Positions 1-6,205 of a stretch of 8,093 nt of DNA are shown here, one piece after another. The notes under the pieces were generated by a model. It did no database searches. It was not told the DNA's origin and worked only from the letters and a program-made list of their open reading frames with translations. This DNA comes from Actinomycetes bacterium (GTDB lineage: Bacteria; Actinomycetota; Acidimicrobiia; Spongiisociales; UBA5794): the NCBI GenBank assembly GCA_024640745.1, contig JAHEEL010000104.1, forward strand, positions 1 through 8,093. Direction: 5' to 3'. The position numbers and the translations under genes are program-made. Every line of letters starts with the position of its first letter. Position 1 is the stretch's first letter.

Positions 1-35
1 CACAGCGGGATCCGTCTCTCGTGTCTCGTTACTTG

Positions 36-1733
36 CTAGGGCGCCATCTCGTACGCATCGCGCTGGGCGTACACGTAGCTGTTCCAGACGCGGTCGGAAC
101 GCTCGTCGTCACGCACCGGCCGGAGGATCATGCGCAGGCAGAAGTCGCTCTGAGCGGGGGTCGTCGCAGCGCGTCCGTTGAGGTCGACGGCGAAACGCGA
201 GAAGTCCCGAACGGCGATGTCGAAGATCTGGTCGATCAAATCGCCGTCGATGTCGTAGATCTCGGCGTTCTCGAGCACCAGTTGGCAGTAGACCACCAGT
301 GTGAAGATCTCGCCGACTGCGAGGAGCCAGTCGGTGTCGCTCACCTGCTCCTCGGTCGGCGTCGCCTCGACCAGCATCGACTTGAAGATCTCGGTTTGCT
401 CAGCAAAGGTCGCCACGTTCGGCAGGTCGAATCGGGCGAAGACCGGCGCGTAGTCATGGAAGCGGATCGCACCGAGCCCCCGGGTCGGCCCCTGGTCGAA
501 CAGGAAGTCGTCGTTCGCAGCTTCATCGCGACGGCCGACCGCCGGCAGGTCGACGGAGTTGAAGAAGTAGTTCTGCATGAACTTGACGATCAGCGCGATG
601 TTGACGTGCACGGTGCCTTCGAGCTTGGGCAACGCCCGGATATCGCGCGCTGCCATCTCGAAATAGGTGTCGGCCTCGAATCCCTTCGCAGCGATCACAT
701 CCCAGAGGTGGTTGATCACGTCCTCACCCTGGGTCGTGACCTTCATCTTCACGACCGGGTTGTAGAGCAGGTACCGCCGGTCATCCGGTGATGCCACCCG
801 CATGTAGTCGGCGGCCCGAGCTGCCACCAGCTTCATGGCGACGAGTCTGGCGTAGGCGTCGGTGAACAGGCGCCGGACATGGGGGAAGTCGGTCACGGCC
901 ATGCCGTAGAGGTACCGGTTGGCGGCGTGGTGCACCGCTTCGTAGAGCGCGTGGGTGCATATACCGATCGAGCCCCAGCCGAGATTGAACTTGCCGATGT
1001 TGACGGTGTTCAGCGCGGCATTCCAGGCCTCATCTCCGCGAGAGAGGATATCGGCATCGGTGATCGGATAGTCCGCGAGCGCGAACTCTGCAACGTAGTT
1101 CTGGCTGTGAACCACGTTCTTCACGAGGTGGTAGGCCGGGTGCTGCGGATCGACGACGAAGAAGCAGTACTCGCCGGTGTCCTCCATCTTGCCGAACGTC
1201 GACACGAGCGCGGCCTGGTTCCCGTTGCCGATGTAGTACTTGCTTCCGTTGGCCCGGTACGTGCCGTCACCAGTCGGCGTGAGCGTCATCTCGCTGGAGT
1301 AGAGGTCGGCACCGTGTTCCTGCTCGGAGAGGCCGAAGGCGAAGATCGCCCCATCCTCCAGGAGCGCGGCGGTGCGCTCCTTCACCGCCTCGTTGTCGCT
1401 CATCCAGATCGGGCCGAGCCCGAGGACCGTCACCTGCCACACGTACCAATAGGGCAGGCCGTAGAACCCAAGGATCTCGGCGAACTCGCAGATCCGCCAG
1501 GAATCCCAACGAGCGTCTTCGGCGCCGTAGCCGGACGGCGTACACATCGTGGCGAAGATGCCCTCGCGCGCCAGGAAGTCGATGAAGTCCTGGTACCAGA
1601 CTGCACCGTGGTCGTCTTCCCTGAGACGTCCCTTGCCTTTGGTCTCAAAGAACTCGACGGTCTTGCGCATCACCTCGTCGGATCGCGCATCGGCGTAGGA
1701 ACGATCACGATGGATCGGGTGGAGAAGGATCAT
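36..1733 (-). CDS. acyl-CoA dehydrogenase family protein with C-terminal extension (565 aa)
   Basis: Likely FAD-dependent acyl-CoA dehydrogenase, which alpha,beta-desaturates an acyl-CoA thioester and passes electrons to ETF; cytosolic, with no signal peptide or membrane segment. Seen: an all-helical N-terminal part (about residues 1-125); a flavin-contact stretch FGLSEQEHGADL (133-144) at the place of the usual TEP.AGSD motif; the beta-domain motif GSKYYIGNGNQA (163-174); a C-terminal helical domain beginning near RYLYGMAVTDFPHVRRLF (273-290); and LEGT (371-374), whose E372 is in the position of the MCAD-type catalytic glutamate. About 170 residues follow LEGT, so it is much longer than the usual 380-400 aa. 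Start: an ATG at 1733 is preceded by AGGAG with 7 nt spacing. The frame stays open 68 codons further upstream, but that part is Arg-rich and has no family similarity I recognise. It is transcribed divergently from the DUF427 gene. Substrate chain length cannot be told; beta-oxidation is the default inference. Confidence 0.88.
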   Translation of the reverse strand: MILLHPIHRDRSYADARSDEVMRKTVEFFETKGKGRLREDDHGAVWYQDFIDFLAREGIFATMCTPSGYGAEDARWDSWRICEFAEILGFYGLPYWYVWQVTVLGLGPIWMSDNEAVKERTAALLEDGAIFAFGLSEQEHGADLYSSEMTLTPTGDGTYRANGSKYYIGNGNQAALVSTFGKMEDTGEYCFFVVDPQHPAYHLVKNVVHSQNYVAEFALADYPITDADILSRGDEAWNAALNTVNIGKFNLGWGSIGICTHALYEAVHHAANRYLYGMAVTDFPHVRRLFTDAYARLVAMKLVAARAADYMRVASPDDRRYLLYNPVVKMKVTTQGEDVINHLWDVIAAKGFEADTYFEMAARDIRALPKLEGTVHVNIALIVKFMQNYFFNSVDLPAVGRRDEAANDDFLFDQGPTRGLGAIRFHDYAPVFARFDLPNVATFAEQTEIFKSMLVEATPTEEQVSDTDWLLAVGEIFTLVVYCQLVLENAEIYDIDGDLIDQIFDIAVRDFSRFAVDLNGRAATTPAQSDFCLRMILRPVRDDERSDRVWNSYVYAQRDAYEMAP

Positions 1734-1810
1734 GGCGCGTCTCCTGGCTCGGCGGACAGACAATGCCAACGACGCGACGGGCCGCTGTCGGCACGTGCGC
1801 TGAGGATAGA

Positions 1811-1826
1811 GCCAAGCCGCCAAGCC
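1811..1826. repeat. tandem direct repeat of an 8-mer
   Basis: The octamer gccaagcc occurs twice back to back without mismatch. It lies directly upstream (minus strand sense) of the TATCCT hexamer proposed as -10 of the acyl-CoA dehydrogenase gene. It could be a direct-repeat regulator site, or chance in GC-rich DNA. Confidence 0.35.
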
Positions 1827-1896
1827 CGAACCGCGCCAGTGCCCTGCACCACCCGATGGGTTCCGATCCGGCATCGGGCTTGGGCGAATCCGTGCA

Positions 1897-1921
1897 CGAT
1901 CGGCGATTCCGACGCCGATCG
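1897..1921. promoter_or_regulatory. perfect interrupted palindrome, candidate operator
   Basis: The sequence reads cgatcggcg, then a 7 nt spacer, then cgccgatcg: two 9 bp arms with no mismatch. It ends two bases before the -10-like TACTGT of the DUF427 gene, so it would cover the -35 region. That geometry suits a dimeric repressor such as a TetR/GntR-type protein, but no regulator gene is in the window. As RNA it would be upstream of the proposed transcript start, so an attenuator role is unlikely. Confidence 0.5.
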
Positions 1922-1923
1922 AA

Positions 1924-1929
1924 TACTGT
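1924..1929 (+). promoter_or_regulatory. -10-like element (TACTGT) for a probably leaderless DUF427 mRNA
   Basis: TACTGT fits the actinobacterial -10 pattern TANNNT and is followed by exactly 6 nt before the ATG at 1936. Transcription starting about 7 nt after the hexamer would begin at the A of the start codon. No Shine-Dalgarno sequence is present in the 20 nt before this ATG, which agrees with leaderless translation. No recognisable -35 box is visible. Confidence 0.45.
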
Positions 1930-1935
1930 GGCGCC

Positions 1936-2424
1936 ATGAAACGACCTGCTCCCGGACCCGGCCAGGAATCGGTGTGGGACTACCCACGTCCACCCCGAGT
2001 CGAATCGGAGAGCCGAACGGTCAGGATCGTCTTGAACGGAGCCACGATCGCGACCACGACGGCTGCGCTCCGTGTGCTCGAGACGAGCCACCCTCCCGGC
2101 ATCTACGTTCCGCCCCAATCCTTTACGCCCGGATCCCTCCGGCCGAACGCAACGCGAACAGTGTGCGAATGGAAGGGCACGGCGGCGTACTGGGACCTCG
2201 TCGCCGAAGATGTGACCGCAACGGCTGCAGGCTGGAGCTACGAAACGCCACGGCCCGGCTACGAAGCGATCGCCGGCTATGTCTCGGTCTATCCGGGCCG
2301 CGTGGACGCCTGCTTTCTCGACGGCGAGTTGGTGCAACCGCAGCCCGGACGTTTCTACGGAGGTTGGATCACCAACGAGATCGTCGGGCCTTTCAAGGGC
2401 GCCCCCGGCACCAGCGGCTGGTAG
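1936..2424 (+). CDS. DUF427 domain protein (162 aa)
   Basis: Small soluble protein of the DUF427 family, whose biochemical function is unknown to me. Seen: the family's conserved blocks in order, namely RVLETSHPP (46-54), CEWKGTAAYW (77-86), GWSYETPRPGYE (99-110), YVSVYPGRVDAC (115-126) and the Gly/Trp-rich end FYGGWITNEIVGPFKG (140-155). The density of invariant Trp, Tyr and Cys residues (C77, C126) suggests a compact beta fold with a ligand or reactive site, but no catalytic mechanism can be assigned. The N-terminal GPGQESVWDYPRPP (7-20) also looks like family sequence and supports this start despite the lack of a ribosome binding site. galE follows 82 nt downstream on the same strand; they may be cotranscribed, though galE has its own -10-like hexamer. 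Confidence 0.9.
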   Translation: MKRPAPGPGQESVWDYPRPPRVESESRTVRIVLNGATIATTTAALRVLETSHPPGIYVPPQSFTPGSLRPNATRTVCEWKGTAAYWDLVAEDVTATAAGWSYETPRPGYEAIAGYVSVYPGRVDACFLDGELVQPQPGRFYGGWITNEIVGPFKGAPGTSGW

Positions 2425-2476
2425 CCCGAAGGCGCAGAGACCTCACATCGGGCCCGGGTTCGAGCGCGCCGACCGG

Positions 2477-2482
2477 TACCGT
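2477..2482 (+). promoter_or_regulatory. -10-like element (TACCGT) upstream of galE
   Basis: TACCGT fits TANNNT and is followed by 6 nt and then an ATG at 2489, the same spacing as at the DUF427 gene. A transcript starting near 2489 would carry AAGGAG (2493-2498) eight nt ahead of the ATG at 2507, giving an 18 nt leader. No -35 box is recognisable. Confidence 0.35.
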
Positions 2483-2506
2483 TTGTCGATGAAAGGAGAA
2501 CGTGAC

Positions 2507-3469
2507 ATGAGTGTGCTCGTGACCGGAGGCGCCGGCTTCATCGGTAGCGTCGTTGTCGACCAACTCCGGGTCAGAGGCGAGCGCGTCGTGGTCCTCGACG
2601 ATCTCAGCCGGGGCCATCGAGATCAGCTCGATGCCGACGTTCCGCTGTATCAGGCTCCCGTCGGCGATGCCGCGACAGTCCGCCGCATCATCGATGAACA
2701 CAGCGTCGACACGTGCATCCATTTCGCCGGGCTGATCGCGGTCGGCGAGTCGGTGAAGAATCCCGGCCTGTACTGGCGGCGGAACGTGGGCGAGAGCATC
2801 ATCCTCTTCGAGACCCTCGCCGATGCCGATGTCGAGAATGTCGTCTTCTCCTCGTCGGCGGCCGTCTACGGGGATCCGATCGAGCTGCCGATCCGGGAAG
2901 ACCACCCTCGCAAGCCCACCAGCCCGTATGGCAACACGAAGATGGTGATGGAGCTGGTGCTCGAAGACCTATCGGCCGCTTCACCGCTGCGGGCCGTGTC
3001 CCTGCGCTACTTCAATGCCGCCGGCGCAACCGACCGCAGACGTGAGCGCCACGATCCCGAGACCCACCTCATCCCCCTCGCCCTGCGGGCGGCGGCAAAC
3101 GGAACCCCGATGAAGATCTTCGGCACGGACTACCCGACGCCGGACGGAACGGCGATCCGCGACTACATCCACGTGAGCGACCTCGGGGCTGCTCACCTGC
3201 TCGCCATCGAGTACCTGCGCTGTGGCGAACCGACCACTGCCGTGAACCTCGGGGTCGGACACGGTGCGAGCGTTCGAGAGGTCATCGCGACCGCCGAATC
3301 CGTGACCGGGATTCAGATCAACGTCGAGGAGATGCCACGGCGAGCCGGCGACCCCGCCGAACTCGTCGCCGCTGCCGATACGGCTCGTATGGTGCTCGGC
3401 TGGACTCCGGAGATCACCGCCCTCGCCGACATCATCGCCTCAGCCTGGCACTGGGAGCAGCGGCCGTAG
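2507..3469 (+). CDS. galE: UDP-glucose 4-epimerase GalE (320 aa)
   Basis: Extended short-chain dehydrogenase/reductase interconverting UDP-glucose and UDP-galactose through a transient 4-keto intermediate with tightly bound NAD; cytosolic. It supplies UDP-galactose for glycans or takes part in Leloir galactose use. Seen: a Rossmann start VTGGAGFIGS (5-14) with G7xxG10xxG13; the acidic DDLSRG (31-36); SSSAAVYG (115-122) with S117 matching E. coli S124; PYGNTK (140-145) giving Y141 and K145 of the YxxxK pair; LRYFNAAGA (166-174); and FGTDYPTPDGTAIRDYIHVSDL (205-226), a GalE hallmark. Length is near the short actinobacterial form. Start: AAGGAG lies 8 nt before the ATG at 2507, and the protein then opens directly with the first beta strand. 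An in-frame ATG at 2489 would add six residues. No other galactose genes are nearby, so it may serve exopolysaccharide or cell-envelope sugar supply. Confidence 0.95.
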   Translation: MSVLVTGGAGFIGSVVVDQLRVRGERVVVLDDLSRGHRDQLDADVPLYQAPVGDAATVRRIIDEHSVDTCIHFAGLIAVGESVKNPGLYWRRNVGESIILFETLADADVENVVFSSSAAVYGDPIELPIREDHPRKPTSPYGNTKMVMELVLEDLSAASPLRAVSLRYFNAAGATDRRRERHDPETHLIPLALRAAANGTPMKIFGTDYPTPDGTAIRDYIHVSDLGAAHLLAIEYLRCGEPTTAVNLGVGHGASVREVIATAESVTGIQINVEEMPRRAGDPAELVAAADTARMVLGWTPEITALADIIASAWHWEQRP

Positions 3470-3479
3470 GCGCTCGCCG

Positions 3480-3544
3480 CTTCGTCTCCCCCGCAGGCGC
3501 TGTTCTTCGTCTCCCCCGCACGCGCTGTTCTTCGTCTCCCCCGA
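3480..3544 (+). repeat. 25 bp tandem direct repeat (two full copies plus partial third)
   Basis: Two 25 bp units (3480-3504 and 3505-3529) match at 24 of 25 positions, differing only at 3496/3521, and a third copy continues for about 15 bp from 3530 before diverging. Each unit starts cttcgtctccccc. The array begins 11 bp after the galE stop codon. The core cgtctccccc appears again at 3653-3662 and inverted at 3671-3680. Confidence 0.85.
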
Positions 3545-3630
3545 CCGAAGGGTTGGGATAGGCGCGCGAGGAGCGCAGGGGGCTCTGGGAGCTTGCATGT
3601 GAGGATGTGGACGCGCGCGGGCCCCCTCTG

Positions 3631-3652
3631 CGTCCGAGCATCAGCTCGGACG
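3631..3652. terminator. hairpin 1 in the galE / kinase-lyase convergent intergenic region
   Basis: Perfect 9 bp GC-rich stem (cgtccgagc with gctcggacg) around the 4 nt loop atca. It sits between two convergent genes and directly abuts the next hairpin. There is no T-tract on either side, so intrinsic termination is inferred from position; U-poor hairpin terminators are often proposed in actinobacteria. Confidence 0.5.
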
Positions 3653-3680
3653 CGTCTCCCCCACGTGCGTGGGGGAGACG
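3653..3680. terminator. hairpin 2 in the galE / kinase-lyase convergent intergenic region
   Basis: Perfect 12 bp stem (cgtctcccccac with gtgggggagacg) and a 4 nt loop gtgc, very GC-rich. It lies 30 bp past the stop codon of the minus-strand kinase/phospho-lyase gene and is the likeliest terminator for it. One strand of the stem is the inverted copy of the repeat core found downstream of galE, so termination and repeat functions may be the same thing. No T-tract. Confidence 0.55.
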
Positions 3681-3710
3681 AAGAACAGCGCGTGTGAGGC
3701 GACGTGTGGT

Positions 3711-5936
3711 CTACTCGGCTGCGGCCAGGGCTCTGTCGATGGTCTGGACGAGGCGGTCGGCGTCTGTCTGGTCGAAGACCATCGGCGGCTTGATCTTGAG
3801 GACGTTCGCGAACGGGCCGTCCCTGCTCAGCAGCACGCCGTCGCGCTTGGCGGATTCCACCACCGAATACGCCAACCCGGTCGCCGGACGCTTCGTCGCT
3901 CGGTCCGCGACCAGCTCGACTCCGAGATAGAGTCCGGCGCCGCGAACGTCCCCAATTGCCGCATGGCGAGCGGCGAGTCGGCGCAGCTCTTCGAGCAGGT
4001 ACGCACCGACCTCGATGCCGTGAGCGACGACGTCCAGTCGATCGATCTCGTCGAGGACCGCATTGCCGACCGCCGCCGACACCGGATTCCCGCCGAAGGT
4101 GTTGAAGTACTCCATGCCGTTGTCGAACGCGTCGGCGATCTCCGCAGTGGTGGCAACAACGGCAAGCGGGTGTCCGTTCCCGGCCGGCTTGCCCATCGTG
4201 ACCACATCGGGATCGAGCCCGTAGAGCTCGAACGCCCAGAATCGACCGGTGCGACCGAAGCCGGTCTGTACCTCGTCGGCAATCACCAGGCCACCTCGCT
4301 CCCGCACGGCCTCGCACGCAGCGTTGGGCACCCCGAGGGTCGGTATCACCTGACCCCCGCAGCCGGGGAGCGCCTCGATGATCAGGCCGGCAAGGATGGC
4401 TCCCTCGAGCGCTTCGTCCGACCGGGCTCGATAGCGAGTCCCGGCATCCGGCCCGCGCAGGTCCTCATCGCGATACGGGTCGAGCGACGGGAGCACGTGG
4501 ACCCATGGGCGTCGTCCCGTCCCGCCCGCCGAGTTGAACTTGTAGGGACTCACGTCGATGAGCGTCGCGGTGTGGCCGTGGTAGGCGTGGTCGACGCACG
4601 CCAAGTCGGATCGCCCGGTCGCAGTTCGAACCAGGCGGATCGCCAACTCGTTCGCTTCGCTCCCCGAGTTGACGAGGAAGACCCGATCGAGCCGGTCGGG
4701 CAGGGTCGCGAGGATCCGCTCGGCGTAGCGAAGGATCTCGCTGTGGAGATAGCGGGTGTTCGTATTGAGAACGGACATCTGGCTCGCCGCCGCATCGACC
4801 ACCGCGCGATTGACGTGGCCGACATGGCACACGTTGTTCACGCAATCCAAGAAGCGCCGTCCGCGCTCGTCGTAGAGGTACTGACCCGAACCCCGCACGA
4901 TGTTCAAGGGCTCCTCGTAGCTGAGGCTCAGCGAGGGCCCGAGGATCGAACGGCGATTCTGTAGATCAGCGGAAGCCGGCGGCATTCCTCCGGCGGTCCC
5001 GGCCGCGGCAAGCTCAGCAGCGATGTGGTCGAGATCGCCGGCGACCAGCCGTTCGAGGAGATCCCAGGCGAGTGCGTCGGTCAGCTGGTGGTGCGGATTG
5101 TCTGCACCGCGCGATGCCGATACCACCACCGATGTTGCGAGGCGCGTCAGGATCAAGTCGAGCAGCGCGTCGGCCTCGGACGGATCGAGCGCAGCTACGG
5201 ATCGGTATCCCGCGACTGCGTCGGCCGCCACGGCAACCGGATCGTCCTGGTCGAGCATGAGATACGCGCAGGCGATCGCGAGCTCGGCGATGCGAACCGT
5301 CTCGATCGCGTCCCCGAAGTCGATCACCCCGACCACCGCCCCGTCTCCAACCAGGAGGTTCTCATCGTTGAGGTCGTTGTGGACGACCTGGCGCGGCAGG
5401 TGTTCGAGCTCGATGCCGGCGTAGCGGTCCATCACCTTCTCGATGAGGCTTCTCCGGCGCAGGTCTTCGACCGCCCCCAGTCGTTGCCCAACGACCCGGC
5501 CGGCGTCGGCGAGATCCCACACAAACTCCGGATCCAGCCGGCCCGGTGGAACCACCGCCAGCGCGTTCAGCATCTCGCCTGCGGTCACCCCGATCGAGAA
5601 CGCCAGGTCGGCGGGACGACCTGCGTCGGCGAATGACACACCGTCGACCCATGTATAGCAGTGGGCGATCCGCCCATCCCCGGTCACAGCCCGGTCCGCA
5701 TCGTTGGCCGTCGGTCGCACCGACGGGGTCGCCACACTGACATTCGCTGCGGCCGCAAGCACGGATTGCAGGAACGCTATGCGGCCACGGTCCCGATGCG
5801 CACATGTGATCCGCAAGAGGTAGGCGCGACCATCGCCGTCGACAATCTTCGCGTTCTCGTCGAACTCACCCGGAAGCGGGGCGCTCATCCCCCGGATACC
5901 GAATAGCTCGGCGGCGATCTCCTCGTGATCGGTCAT
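3711..5936 (-). CDS. fused APH-type kinase and PLP-dependent phospho-lyase/class III aminotransferase (741 aa)
   Basis: Two enzymes in one cytosolic chain. Residues about 1-310 are an aminoglycoside-phosphotransferase-fold kinase: LPGEFDENA (21-29), YLLRI (39-43, with Arg where many kinases have Lys), a catalytic loop HNDLNDEN (186-193) with D188 and N193, and the metal-binding DFGD (206-209). Residues about 327-741 are a class III PLP enzyme: NSGSEAN (423-429), DEVQTGFGRTG (554-564), MGKPAGNGHP (581-590) with K583 as the Schiff-base lysine, and FNTFGGNP (611-618). GKPxGNGHP and FNTFGGNP are typical of the ethanolamine-phosphate / 5-phosphohydroxylysine phospho-lyases (ETNPPL, PHYKPL), and the kinase resembles hydroxylysine kinase. 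Inferred reaction: phosphorylate an amino alcohol, then eliminate phosphate and ammonia to give an aldehyde. An ordinary transaminase cannot be excluded. Start: an ATG at 5936 is preferred; an in-frame GTG at 5948 is the alternative. Neither has a clear ribosome binding site. Confidence 0.88.
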   Translation of the reverse strand: MTDHEEIAAELFGIRGMSAPLPGEFDENAKIVDGDGRAYLLRITCAHRDRGRIAFLQSVLAAAANVSVATPSVRPTANDADRAVTGDGRIAHCYTWVDGVSFADAGRPADLAFSIGVTAGEMLNALAVVPPGRLDPEFVWDLADAGRVVGQRLGAVEDLRRRSLIEKVMDRYAGIELEHLPRQVVHNDLNDENLLVGDGAVVGVIDFGDAIETVRIAELAIACAYLMLDQDDPVAVAADAVAGYRSVAALDPSEADALLDLILTRLATSVVVSASRGADNPHHQLTDALAWDLLERLVAGDLDHIAAELAAAGTAGGMPPASADLQNRRSILGPSLSLSYEEPLNIVRGSGQYLYDERGRRFLDCVNNVCHVGHVNRAVVDAAASQMSVLNTNTRYLHSEILRYAERILATLPDRLDRVFLVNSGSEANELAIRLVRTATGRSDLACVDHAYHGHTATLIDVSPYKFNSAGGTGRRPWVHVLPSLDPYRDEDLRGPDAGTRYRARSDEALEGAILAGLIIEALPGCGGQVIPTLGVPNAACEAVRERGGLVIADEVQTGFGRTGRFWAFELYGLDPDVVTMGKPAGNGHPLAVVATTAEIADAFDNGMEYFNTFGGNPVSAAVGNAVLDEIDRLDVVAHGIEVGAYLLEELRRLAARHAAIGDVRGAGLYLGVELVADRATKRPATGLAYSVVESAKRDGVLLSRDGPFANVLKIKPPMVFDQTDADRLVQTIDRALAAAE

Positions 5937-5946
5937 CTGTCCCGGC

Positions 5947-5952
5947 ACGGTA
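5947..5952 (-). promoter_or_regulatory. -10-like element (TACCGT) for the kinase/phospho-lyase gene
   Basis: On the minus strand TACCGT is followed by 10 nt and then the ATG at 5936. A start about 7 nt after the hexamer would leave a leader of only 3-4 nt, consistent with the missing Shine-Dalgarno, and would exclude the GTG at 5948 as start. Inference from spacing only; no -35 box is seen. Confidence 0.3.
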
Positions 5953-5960
5953 GCGGCCCG

Positions 5961-5974
5961 CGGAGCGCGCTCCG
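5961..5974. promoter_or_regulatory. 14 bp perfect palindrome upstream of the kinase/phospho-lyase gene
   Basis: cggagcgcgctccg is its own reverse complement with no spacer. It lies 25-38 bp before the ATG, overlapping where a -35 box would fall if the TACCGT hexamer is the -10. Possible regulator site, but short GC palindromes arise readily in such DNA. Confidence 0.3.
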
Positions 5975-6199
5975 GAGCTCAACCACGGCGTGATCTCATC
6001 GACACCGAATGGCCGACGTCCGAGCATCCGGCTTTCGCAATCTCGCTCAGCGGCCCTACAGCGATCGTGCCGTAGACGGGGCTGCTGGGTGTGCACAGCG
6101 CCGCACGTGCGCGAGCGCTCGTCGTTCGGTCGATCGGCGTCGTCTCACCGATCGCCCAGCCGGGCAGGACGGCTCGGGCGGGGATCGGATGTCGCGGCG

Positions 6200-6205
6200 T
6201 ATGCT
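6200..6205 (+). promoter_or_regulatory. -10-like element (TATGCT) for the universal stress protein gene
   Basis: TATGCT fits TANNNT and lies 31 bp before the ATG, so the mRNA would have a leader of roughly 25 nt containing the ribosome binding site ggaggag (6227-6233). No clear -35 hexamer. Confidence 0.4.

Larger units (their letters stand above)
1734..1935. promoter_or_regulatory. divergent promoter region between acyl-CoA dehydrogenase and DUF427 genes
   Basis: About 200 bp separates two divergent start codons. For the minus-strand gene the sequence shows a Shine-Dalgarno AGGAG next to the start and a possible -10 TATCCT (complement of 1803-1808), which would give a leader of about 60 nt; no good -35 is visible. 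Next to it lies a perfect tandem 8-mer (gccaagcc twice, 1811-1826). On the DUF427 side there is a perfect interrupted palindrome (1897-1921) and a -10-like TACTGT (1924-1929). The promoter assignments are inference from spacing only. Confidence 0.45.
3519..3694. repeat. 24 bp perfect inverted repeat enclosing about 128 bp
   Basis: Positions 3519-3542 (the second/third unit junction of the direct repeat) are exactly reverse-complementary to 3671-3694. Between the arms there is further partial complementarity (around 3574-3583 against 3621-3632, with a 2 nt bulge). The right arm can also pair locally with 3653-3664, so two foldings compete. It could be a miniature non-autonomous element or REP-like palindromic unit, or a degenerated pair of terminators. 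No transposase or target-site duplication is evident. Confidence 0.75.

Noticed and set aside
1734..1937. 68-codon N-terminal extension of the acyl-CoA dehydrogenase
   Set aside because: The AGGAG-preceded ATG at 1733 is a good start. The upstream part is Arg/Pro-rich without family sequence and would overlap the DUF427 start and its promoter.
879..2492. Long plus-strand open frame (537 codons) opposite the acyl-CoA dehydrogenase
   Set aside because: It is antisense to a gene with clear family motifs and runs out of frame through the DUF427 gene; the translation has no recognisable domain. Long antisense frames are expected in GC-rich DNA.
3480..3694. CRISPR array in the repeat region
   Set aside because: The direct copies abut with no unique spacers and there are only two to three of them, with no cas genes.
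3313..4317. Minus-strand Arg-rich frame of 334 codons across galE end and repeats
   Set aside because: It overlaps galE and the PLP domain out of frame and is Arg/Gly/Ser-rich low-information translation, typical of a shadow frame.
3669..4964. Plus-strand open frame of 431 codons starting in the hairpin region
   Set aside because: It is antisense to the well-supported PLP domain of the fusion gene, begins inside the repeat hairpin and lacks a ribosome binding site or family similarity.
3711..5936. True aminoglycoside resistance for the N-terminal kinase domain
   Set aside because: The APH fold is shared by many small-molecule kinases; fusion to a phospho-lyase-like PLP domain points to metabolism, and no resistance-specific feature is visible.
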